Assembly (NCBI GenBank): GCA_033964015.1
Contig: CM066919.1
Span: 22,289,421-22,353,420 of the forward strand
Origin: Scolanthus callimorphus
Taxonomy: Eukaryota; Cnidaria; Anthozoa; Actiniaria; Edwardsiidae
Direction of reading: 5' to 3'
DNA length: 64,000 nucleotides
In this document: piece after piece, positions 54,481 to 64,000 of the stretch
Numbering within the stretch: the stretch's first letter is position 1
Layout: every line of letters begins with the position of its first letter
Position numbers and translations under genes: made by a program
The notes under the pieces: generated by a model
Told to the model about the DNA's origin: nothing
The model's input: only the letters and a program-made list of their open reading frames with translations
Database searches by the model: none

Positions 54481-56388
54481 TAACGGTGTTTAAATGGTAT
54501 ATGCTTCATCGCTGAATGTCACAATAGCCGCCTTATTTGAATATGAATGGTCCTTTTGTTTGATTATGCCTCGTTCTATTAGAAGACTATATGGCATTCA
54601 GCGATGAAGTAGATACCGTTTACATCTTGTTGCCACCTAATTTAGATCATGTGATGATTCCTTTGGGTGGTTACAATTCAGTTAAATTTTTCTCACTCGA
54701 CCGAGTGCACGAGTGTATGTGCAGAACTAACAAAAGTATCCACCCAAAGGAATGAGCACAAGAAATGAATTGGGTGACAACAAGTCTGAGTTAACATACG
54801 CCCACTCTAAATCAAACGATTTGAGTGGGACGTCTGAGCAATGTATAGTAGCCAGATGTAATACGTACTGGATGGTGTGAGACTGCACAGATCTGGGTAG
54901 TGATTCTGATGTCGGCGCGTTTATTTATACACATTGCTATGTTCTTTTGATAGTGTTTAATTTCGTCACAAAAATGACGATAATCGTAATTTTGAAGGGT
55001 ATTTGACAATTGATGATAATCGCAAATTTAAGTATCAGATAGTAGTGGGTTATGCCAGTGGGTATAGCAACCCAGATTACCGAATGATCGCGAGTGCCAC
55101 ACGGCCTGTCGACACAACTATCACGTAGTCGAACGCGTAAGAGTGCAAATAGTGCTTTATTGAGCAATACTCTACAGCAAAACTATTCTCATAAAGTAAC
55201 AAGTTAATACTAATGTACAGTAGCGTAGCGAGGGGGTGGAGCTCGCTACGCCCCTGCTAATATACATTGCTGTAAGATAAGGTAAAACCCAAATCTACTC
55301 TAGAAAAACCTTCCAGAGAATCAGTCCTTATGTAATCGGCAGCTAATTGTCATTTGACTTGCAGACCGACAAAAGTTAGCCTCGCAAAGGATCGTAAAAC
55401 GGAGATTTGGTTGGATTTGGTGTTCAATACCAGTGACAACACCACAATAGATATCTTATAGCTGCAATATACCAAGTTCGATTCCAAATTCCAACTTGAA
55501 TCCAAAGCAAACGAGAATAAAACAAAAGGGATAAATCATTCATTCAGCAATGCCACTGGAATTTCTCTAACCCTCGGGCCCAAGTAATTTTTTTTACTAT
55601 ATGGAAAAATGGTATTTTTGCGCGTTTAACCAATAGTTACTTTTCCTTTACGGGGCTAGCTTTTGCGCGTACTCATGGAAGTTCGTTTCATACACTAAAG
55701 CTACTGTGCAAATTGAATACATTTATAATTGACAAGCTCTTAAACGCCTGTTATTGAATAAAAAAATATTCCTCGGTAAAGCAAATGTGCAGTAGACACC
55801 CTAAACATGGTAAAGTACGGTATTTTACAAAATGAGTCGGTCATTACTCCTTTCACGGTCAACGTGAACGGAGGGTACATGAAGCCCATAGTTCAAATTT
55901 TTAATAAAGTATTCGTTTAAAAGTATTAAGTTCTACGAGGTTTCGCGAAAGGTCTGTAGTATCAAACAATACCTGAACCTAGTCGACACTAAGAAACTCG
56001 AAAGGATGCGGTTGTTTCACGTTCCGAAATGGGACATTGGTATTAATGATTTGGTTTCGGCATAGTACCGGCTTAACTATCTAGACACCGGACGGTGGGG
56101 CAGGTTCTGGCGGTAAGAGACGTCAAAGGAAGGTAGCAGTTCAATGATCGTTGCTTGATAGGTTAGATATTCTTTGAAAAAAAGAAAGAGGACAAATAAT
56201 AAACTGGACCAATATTGTTGTATATTTCCAGGCCTTTTTAGTCTCCAAACGCCAGATCATTTTGTACAATCGTCGTATGTAAGGGAAGTCAGTAAACAAA
56301 TGTAAGAAGTTTCAAAACGTCATTTCTAAATGCTGAACCATGATTTAGGACATGGGGTAGGACATGTTGTCCGGCTGTTGGGCATGGG

Positions 56389-59300
56389 TTACGCCCACAG
56401 TCCCGGCTGCTGCACGATCACGACGTTGGTCTGGGCCTGGAAATAAGAGAGAAGATCATATTTAGGAAAACCTGTTACATCGTAGATCACAGGCCAATTA
56501 CAGAGCGAATTTCAGACAAATACACTGGAACCCATTGAACAACTGACCAATCAGAGGACGAAGTAACGTAATCCATTTAAAAGTTACGATTGGAAAAATT
56601 CTTGGAACAAAATAATTTCCATCATAGCATGATCATAGTGTATTCTTACTGTTTTTGATATCTGATCTAAAAAAATCATTTATTGCTACACTAAACATCG
56701 AAAATGAATCCTGAAATTTGTCCAAATCCATACAACTAATATAGGTTGACAGCACCATGAAATAAACATCAACAGCCAATACCATTCCTTCACAACTTTT
56801 ATTTCGCAAGTTTCCTTGGGAATTTCTTTTCGATGTTATCGCCAATTCTTTATTCTATCAAGACCTTCAAAAAACGCTACAAACAAGGAAATTGGTGGTT
56901 TTGTAATACAGTAAAACCTGCATATAAGAACCTGGATTTTAAGAACCTGTTAGGCTTGAATTATCCATGGGAACCCCTTGTTTCCTTGTATTTTCAAATC
57001 AAATAAGAACCCGTTTTAGGCTAAAATTCTAGGTTCTTATACGCGGTTTATTACTGTACTCTATCTAAAAATCCCACGTGTTAAAATCTCGATTACTCGA
57101 TTTCTTATATATACTCACGGGCTGACTGGCACAGCACGTGGCCATGCATCCGATGATGGAGCTAGCGAAGCAGATGATCGTCGCAATACCGGCAATAATC
57201 AACATGCAAATGAACAAAGCCTCGATGGTGGCAATCGTATCGCAATCGTCCACTGAAAAGTAAGATAAAAAATATTACTCATATAAAGAGAAGGACAACG
57301 GTTATGATGATGGCGACGATGCGAAGTGATGATGGTGGATGAGGATGATGACGATGCTGATATTGTAGATGGTGGTGGTGGATGACGATATTGATGCTGA
57401 AGATGTTGATGAGGAGGATGACAATGTTGTAGATGGTGGTTGTGGCGATGACGAGGGTGGCGATGATAAGGAGAATGGCAATGTTGTAGATGATGGTGAT
57501 GTTGATGATGCGGCGGATGACGATGTTGATTGATGAGGAGAATGACGATGTTGTAGATGGTGGTGATGAGTTTGATGATGCGGTGGGTGACGATGATGAA
57601 GATATTGTTGTTGAAGATGATGATGACGATGTTGTAGATGGTGGTGGTGATATTGATGATGAGGCGGGTGACGATGATGACGTGTTGTAGGTGTTGTTGT
57701 TGTTGATGACGATGTGATGCTGAAGATGTTGATGTTGATGAGGAGGATGACAATATTATAGATGGTGGTGGTTATGTTGATAATGCTGTTGATGTCGAAG
57801 ATGATGCTGATGGTGATGTTGATAAAGTAAATGTTAAGGATGGTGCCAATGGCAGTGGTGATGTTGATGATGAGAAGGATGATGATGATAATGATGTTCA
57901 TGCTGATGTTGTAGATGGTGGTGGTGCTGATGTTAATGCTTGAGATGAAGGTGTAATAGATGTTAACGATGGTGTTGTTGATGGCAATGTTGTAGATGTT
58001 GCCGATGGTAGTGGTGATGTTGATGATGACGATGCTAATGATAAAGAGATGGTGCCGTTGTGGTGATGATTACGACTTGGCCGATAGCGCGAGGGAGAGA
58101 ATGACCTCAACTGAAAAGTCATAAAAAGCGTTTGAACTTACAATTAATTGGAACCTTGTCCTTGCCGCAGGAGCATACACCATTGATCGTGCTACATTTT
58201 GATTGATAACGGCTTTGACAATCGCCCAGATGAGCCAGGCGATGGCGGCAATTGCAGCTTGTACAATGCACAGGATAGTGTTGAGAATGGCTAGCACCAG
58301 GTAGAAAACCATCTATTAATGAAACAGTGAAAATACATTAATAGTTTATCTTTTTACAAAGGGGCTTTTAAAAATAGACCAAATTACAAAAGTATCCACC
58401 CAAAGGAAGTATCACATGATCTGATATTGGGTGGAAAAAAGATGTAAACACCGTTAGCCGATTTTGTATGTTGCAACAAAGGCGACGGCGACCAAACTCC
58501 AGTTGATGGACGAGTTGACGCTCTAATGGGTAATCAGAGCAAGAGGACGGAAATTCAGGAAATGGTCCAGAATCGTAGGCGAAAGGTAAGCCTAAAATCC
58601 TCACTAGAATTCATCAATCTAGATTCCATTATCACAAATGTAAACAAATGACACTGTCAATTTCATCTCCATGGTTGGTGATGGGGATTTTATTTTCAAA
58701 AAATAAAATTTGAGCGCGAATAGGGTTTTTATGCACTCGTCCCGTGTTCTTAATATGTGCAGTACAATCTGCGGTGCTCTCCATTTACCACAAATTTTCG
58801 ATAATACCGGTGGGAAATCAAATGGAAAGCGTCATTCCCGGAAAGATTTTAAGACAACCTTATGAGCTTGTCCAAGAAACGGCTATTTCGAAAATCGGGG
58901 AAAATCTTTCTTTGACATAATTCCTGTTTTTCCCCGGAAATACGCTTTCCATTTTCAACCGTATTACCGAAAATTTGTGGTAAATAGAAGCACAAGGACT
59001 ATCTCGATTCTCACTCAAGACGCTCATGTCACTTTCCGGTTTGAACCGTTTCCATTTGAACACAGAATTACCGGAAACTCAACCGAATTTGTTTGGTAAA
59101 TGGAAAGCATCCCTAATCTTATGTTCGTGCACATTACCGCTATTGTTTTCAATATTGTTTTCAATAGCGGTTTAACGACATAAGAAAAAAAACTGAAAAG
59201 GATTCTGGTAGTCGAAAGTCAAGTGACGCAATAGTGCAAATGTGCTATTGTAGGCCGATTCTGATTGGCCAATATTCCCACTTGCCGTTTTGAGATTCAG

Positions 59301-62055
59301 CTAACCTGCTAACCGACAATGGCGTTCGCCATATTGGCCGTTTTCACACTAGAGACGAACAAATCGTCTGGACGGACAAATCGTCAGTAGACGAACAAAT
59401 CGTCTGATGTGAAAACGGGACGAACAAATTTTCAGACGAACAAATCGTCTGAATTTGTTCGTCTGTTTGGCCGTCTAGGAAGACGATTTTTCATAGACAA
59501 CTTGTTCGTATAGACGAACAAATCGACTAAAGTCCGACCTGAATTCACACTAGACGTACAAAGACGAACAAATCGTCAGACGATTTGTCCGTCTAGACGA
59601 TTTGTTCGTCTTCTAGTGTGAAAACGGCAACGGCTTCTGCGAAAACGGCAATTCTTGGTTTGCATGTGACGTCACTGTCGGCCATGTTGGATGTACAGAA
59701 CAAAAGAAAGTTCATTTGCTCCCTTTGTTCTTTTATCCAACATGGCCGCCGCGCTTGTCAGTGTCCAGAGCCTCTTGACACAGTCAGCATGATCAAGATA
59801 TTGCTTAAAACCCTCGTGTTTCAGTACTGCGATTATTTTGTTTTAGAAGACTTACGATTAAAACGCTTTTGAGCTTATCAAAGATTGAATAGAGCGCATT
59901 GTTTTTTGAACTACTCAATCTCTGGTTGACATGCATGAATAACAATGGTGACGTCAAATGATGACGTCACGTGAAGTGCCACTTGTAACAGATTTTAGAA
60001 AATAACACCTATGTTGTATTGAGAATGTGCGCATTCTGATTGGTTAAAAAGCGTGTTTTGTAAGAGACCTGAGAATCACGATTGTCGTACAACGCTGTCG
60101 CGCGTGTGTATGTTATTTTCTAAAAGCAATAAAAATACTTTCTGCGTGCTCTCTGGTTTCTTACAAACACTCGGGGAATGTTGGTCGAACTGATAAAACT
60201 CAAGACTTTTAAAACCTCAGGGGATTTGTGTTACAAGCTTACCGCAACTTTGTTGAGCTTGACAAAAGCTACGATTCCCAAGACACACTGAAGTAAAAGC
60301 TGAAATACAAAGGAAGCAAAAAATTAGTAAATAAAACTGGAAGAACTTTATTGTTAACACCGGATTTCATGATATTATACAGGACTATCGTATACAAAGT
60401 ATTGCAAATAGCCTTGTGTGGCGGCTCTGAAGGGAAGGGATCGGCGAGGGGAGAACGCAACTTCGAGTTACTGTGATTTTCATAATTCTGCGAACTCGCA
60501 CTTGACATTTCCGAACGCCAAACTGGGTTTTGGCTTCCGTCAATCAAACCTTTTAAGTCCAATACACGCATGTTTTCTGAGTTTGGTTTGCATTTTACAG
60601 TGAACAATTGTGTTTTGAAGCCCAGCTAGCCCCTATCAGTTCACAAGATCTATCAAAGCCTCCATGAAATCACCCAGAATTGACGGAAGCCAAACCGTGG
60701 TTTGTTGGTCGGTAGAGTTCGCAGAATTATAAAAATTGCAGTAAGTTGTTCCGAAGAGACGAATGAATCAAAGAAAATGTCTAGAATCCTCGCATTTTTA
60801 ACGCTTTTCATGGAGGTTTTACTTCGCCGGCAAAAGTCTTTGAAAATAAAACAGCACCAATGAGCGCTCAAAAGTTCATTGGCTCCTCCAGTAATTTGCA
60901 ACACCAAGGTTCATGAATGCAATGAGCGCTGTGTGTTTGGGTATAATTAGATTGTTTTTAGTGTGTTTTCATGGTTACCAGTAAACAATAGTTTATTTGC
61001 ATATTACATCGCATCCCTAAGAGATTTACAACATGGATTCAGAAGGAATATTCAGTTTCCTCAGAATTTTATCTCTCTTCAGAACAGAAAATTCTAAAAT
61101 GGCACAAAAGTCATCGCCAAGAGAAGGATAGAGGGTACCCCGCTGTTTTATTTAAACAAGTGGAAATTTTTGCATAGCCATAAATTAGGACCATTAGTTG
61201 TTTGTAAAATGCTTTTAAGAGAGTTTTATTTGTTTGTCGTCCGCTTGCTCTATCGGTCAGAAATTATGCGATTATGCATTAATTTTCAAGAAGTCCACAT
61301 AACTCCAGTTTATCACATGTATACAATAAAAGTTCAACTATTTTATATTATGCCCTACCCGAAACGCGTTAAAAACGAACAACGGTACCCCGAATTTCAC
61401 GAAGGGTAATAGCTAATAGAAGAATCTTAAGTCAGGCTGCCGGACTTGAACCCAGCGTCAGTTGCCGTTTTTAGTTTAATTTCGCCCTTAGAAATAGCAT
61501 TCAATGGCGAAACTGTTGTCTTCAATAAGACCTTTTCAGCTGGCTAATTTTGTTCAAATACACATCAGGTTTCAATCAAGTGAAGAAAGAATATAATAAT
61601 TCAAACGGCTGGAAGTCGAAAAGGATAATCGCTATACATATTTCTTCGTTGCCGTTAGGTAAATATAAGGTAATCGAACTTGCGGAACGATTCTGAGGAA
61701 ATTTTGAATTGTTTACTCTTTTGGGTGTTGGTAACCAGTTCGAGCGCTTCTTTCGAGCGGCAAAAGCCTCGAAAAAGGGGGTTTGATAATGGAGCATCGA
61801 AACTACATAGTGCTGAGTACAATATCAACGAAGCTCTACTTTGCTTGAAAACTGAAAACCTTCCTGGAAAATGGAAGTTGAAAGCATAGCTCCACTTACC
61901 AGGAAACCACACCAAATCCCATTGCCGTCAGCTCCGCCATACCCGGCCCACATGCAACCGACTATAAACAACACTAGTCCACAAACACCGATAATGATGC
62001 CAACAATAAAGGCACTCCTCGCCTTGCCCTTCTCTATTTGGTCAGGCATAGCCAT
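56389..62055 (-). CDS. Four-transmembrane protein C (local family)
   Basis: Exons: 61900-62055 (ATG 62055; a second ATG lies two codons on), 60243-60299, 58142-58312, 57119-57252, 56389-56436. The product is about 188 residues: 'MPDQIEKGKARSAFIVG', TM1 and GCMWAGYGGADGNG in exon 1; LLLQCVLGIVAFVKLN (TM2) in exon 2; MVFYLVLAILNTILCIVQ (TM3) in exon 3 plus a Cys-containing extracellular loop (KCSTINGVCSCG); DDCDTIATIEALF and TM4 (IICFASSIIGCM) in exon 4; tail AQTNVVIVQQPGLWA. One base is missing in exon 3 near 58198; otherwise all joins are in phase. Same exon plan as gene A. The protein family is not recognised. A conserved promoter block lies 110 bp upstream. Confidence 0.78.
57290..58065. 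repeat. GATGTTGAT-rich simple repeat in gene C intron 3
   Basis: Degenerate (GAT)n/(GATGTT)n over about 775 bp in the intron homologous to the gene A repeat intron. The long His/Ser or Asp-rich ORFs here are not genes. Confidence 0.85.
59337..59628. mobile_element. MITE, GCCGTTTTCACACTAGAGACG ends
   Basis: 292 bp with mirrored CGTTTTCACACTAGAGACG ends. The interior is almost entirely the word GACGAACAAATCGTC and its inverse. Gene C intron 2. Confidence 0.8.
59670..59760. repeat. Short inverted repeat GGCCATGTTGGATGTA
   Basis: GGCCATGTTGGATGTACAGA and near-mirror CTTTTATCCAACATGGCC around a ~40-bp centre. Confidence 0.5.
60475..60740. mobile_element. Inverted-repeat element, TTTTGGCTTCCGTCAAT arms
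   Basis: 'TTCATAATTCTGCGAACTC' and 'GGTTTTGGCTTCCGTCAAT' are mirrored near 60655-60735. Gene C intron 1. The rest of that intron (60741-61899) shows nothing I can support. Confidence 0.6.
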
Positions 62056-62164
62056 GTTTGGAGAGACTTTTTTGCAAGTTGTCAACGAAGTTTAGCGTAA
62101 TCAAGCTTGTGTGCGAATGGCGACCGGGCTTAGTGGATTCAAATATACTCTAATATATTTAGAT

Positions 62165-62258
62165 CTTGCCATGGAACGGGTAAATTGCTTTTGTTCAATA
62201 GTCAAAGCAAATTCACACCTTTTGTTTTCTTTTTCCCGCTTTGTTTCCATGGGTGATT
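62165..62258 (-). promoter_or_regulatory. Conserved proximal promoter block of gene C
   Basis: Matches gene A 44965-45062 in order and spacing: CCATGGAA, AGTCAAAGCAAATTCAC, CTTTGTTTCCATGGGTGAT. In both genes the 5' leader nearer the ATG also keeps GACTTTTTTGCAAG (44869-44882 area in A, 62064-62080 in C). Confidence 0.6.
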
Positions 62259-63058
62259 GAGCTAATGTGAGTAGCAAGCAAGCCAGAGCCGTCTCTTAAT
62301 ATAGAAAATTGTTCTTGATGTCAAAAAATCTGCTGCTTACTTTAATCATTTTTATTTTAGATTTAATTCTATGACTAAGAAAAATATTTCATTTTGTATC
62401 GACACGTAAGCTTAATTTATTTCAATTGAAATAATCCAACAAAGTCAAACCTCTCGCTTCGACGCAGATTCTAGTTGTCTTTTGCATTCTCTGCGCTTTC
62501 AGCGCTTTGGGCTAGTTTAAAATCAAAAGCTATATCTTTTTTCGCATTCAAAGTACCATTTCGCTAATGTTAAATAAATTGTGTTTGGAATCGTAGTCCC
62601 TTTTCCTCTGTGAATCATAATTTATCCAAAAGACCTTACTTTTCGCCAATTCTTTGATTTAGATGCCGCCAAACAACCAGAACAGAAGCAAACTACAATT
62701 TCGCGCGTGTTGAAGTCACTGAATAAAATACATACTAAACATCCCTAGCTCTCCTTTGTTATAGAATAGTTCTATGAAATTTTAGTGTAATTTTCAAATC
62801 AATTTTCAGGTATTTCATTGAGTGTGGTGGTCTCGGCAAAAACAAAAGGGAAGGAAAAGTGACGTGTTTGCTCCCAAGAGGATGCTCGCCAATCAAGAAA
62901 CCATCAGTGAACGAGGCATTGTGATTGACTGATATTCCCACTGGGAAAACGTACACAAAACTTCGTCAAATCATCCAGTTTTGCTTGCCAACAGTTGAAT
63001 AATAGCCTGTCTAAGTTTGTAATAGAGAAATAAGAGTTAACGTAGTGTTTTCACTCAC
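62259..63058. other. Intergenic/intron between C and D first exons
   Basis: AT-rich. No family exon 2-5 was found on the minus strand. Confidence 0.45.
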
Positions 63059-63207
63059 CGGGAATCCGCTCCACATTCCGTTGCCGTCTTTCCCTCCATA
63101 ACCAATCCACATGCAGCCAATAATAATCAAGGAACACCAAGTAGTCCGGCAATGACTCCACAAATCAAAGCAGCTTTGGCTTTCGCTTTTTCGATCTGGC
63201 CTGGCAT
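63059..63207 (-). CDS. Orphan first exon D of the four-TM family
   Basis: ATG at 63207, donor CCG|GTGAGT at 63059. It encodes MPGQIEKAKAKAALICG, TM1 and GCMWIGYGGKDGNGMW, closest to gene C exon 1. One base is missing near 63135 (TTCC for TTTCC), which otherwise gives an early stop. No matching later exons lie between here and C exon 1. It may be an alternative first exon of gene C or a remnant of a partial duplication. Confidence 0.6.
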
Positions 63208-64000
63208 AGTTGATTTGTTAAATCTCAGTCAGTTCGCCTCTCGAGTGAGCTTGTCGAAGTTTTTAGCCGGCGGCCAACGAAACTCAGAAACACAGTCACA
63301 GGAATGGCGAAATTCAAAGAAATCTTTTCCTTCACGGGTTTTCACTTCAGCATCAAAGCTTAACGAAAAAAATACTTTCTTTTCTAGTTCAGTCCGTTAA
63401 AAGATGAATATGTTTGTTATTTTGATTCCCAAATGCTATCGACAGTTCACTTCATTCAGACTTCGTTCAGCAAGAGGAAAGTCGGGAGACAAGTCGGGAG
63501 CGTTTTTTCTTCAACGAATATTTGATGGTCTCCCTGTGGACTACAACCACTCCGCCGCCTACTACTTCGTCTGACTGAACAGCCTACGGGAATCTTTTTT
63601 TTCTTACGATTCTGGCTGACTGCGCTAATTTTCAGAAGTTGTCGTTGAGTAACCCTTCTCACGAAAAATGGTTTGTGCATCGAATTGACAGCGAAGTTTT
63701 CAGCCGTTTAGGGAGCGTTCATTATTTTAGGAGTTCATTCAATCTAATAGAACAAAAGGGGGTTGATCCTCGGCCAGGAACTTCAGAAAGGGGAGGTGGA
63801 CATTAAAATTAAATGACACGAAATAAAAAAATATATATATATTAGTCCGAGACTAAAGCCCCATTTTTACACGACATAAATTTCTGGGACTACCTCGGTT
63901 CTGGGACTACCTCGCCACGTAGTCCCGGCACGGATGAAATTTCAGTCGGGCTCTGAAAAAAATTAGTTCGGCAAAGCCATTTACACAGCGCAAATGTACC
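63208..64000. other. Right edge: unrecognised DNA and truncated MITEs
   Basis: From about 63707, TTTAGGGAGCGTTCATTATT resembles the GGGACCGTTCATTTT ends. From about 63858, AGCCCCATTTTTACACGACA starts an element with repeated CTGGGACTACCTCG words that runs off the window. Confidence 0.45.

Larger units (their letters stand above)
53503..56388. other. Convergent intergenic region between B and C
   Basis: Contains inverted repeat 53911-54193, a disrupted CGGCTAACGGTG element with MITE 54296-54480, a small inverted repeat at 55217-55255 (GTAGCGTAGCGAGGGG) and unique DNA. No gene. Confidence 0.5.

Noticed and set aside
57199..57901. His/Ser- and Asp-rich ORFs up to 199 aa
   Set aside because: Products of the GAT simple repeat in gene C intron 3.
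61430..61470. tRNA T-arm-like GGGTTCAAGTCC on the minus strand
   Set aside because: No D-arm, anticodon arm or acceptor stem can be built around it; at most a SINE relic.

Overview
This is a window of animal nuclear DNA: intron-rich genes with GT-AG introns, CCAAT and ATGGCGGC-type promoter motifs, a selenoprotein, and a dense load of short inverted-repeat transposons. The ERK, TBCE, SFSWAP and SELENOH orthologues are clearly metazoan. The small-intron, MITE-rich layout with hAT-like 'CAGGGGCGTAGCCAGG' ends looks cnidarian (anthozoan, perhaps stony coral). That placement is an inference and was not tested by alignment. I saw no reverse transcriptase, transposase, CRISPR array or convincing tRNA.

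Layout. (1) 140-2169, minus: 5' part of SFSWAP, running off the left edge. (2) 4617-8490, minus: an uncharacterised multi-exon gene carrying apparent frameshifts. (3) 8664-11060: large foldback transposons. (4) 11538-20010, minus: TBCE, 16 recognised coding exons (CAP-Gly, leucine-rich repeats, ubiquitin-like C terminus). (5) 20203-22025, plus: SELENOH, head-to-head with TBCE across 192 bp, with an in-frame UGA (CxxU) and three tandem SECIS-like segments downstream. (6) 26277-34962, minus: an ERK1/2 MAP kinase in 10 exons. (7) 37788-63207: a cluster of related small four-transmembrane protein genes: A (minus, 37788-44859), B (plus, 47001-53502), C (minus, 56389-62055) and an orphan first exon D (63059-63207).

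Introns and intergenic gaps are largely built from MITEs and foldbacks. Several have readable 3-bp TTA/TAA target duplications, and one has TTAA.

How the genes relate: the left half holds unrelated housekeeping genes (splicing regulation, tubulin folding, redox/selenium, ERK signalling). The right half is a locally duplicated family; A and C share exon structure, intron repeats and a promoter block. A caution runs through the window: coding exons identified by homology repeatedly need a one-base correction, mostly a lost base, while their splice sites stay intact. This fits homopolymer consensus errors better than gene death.
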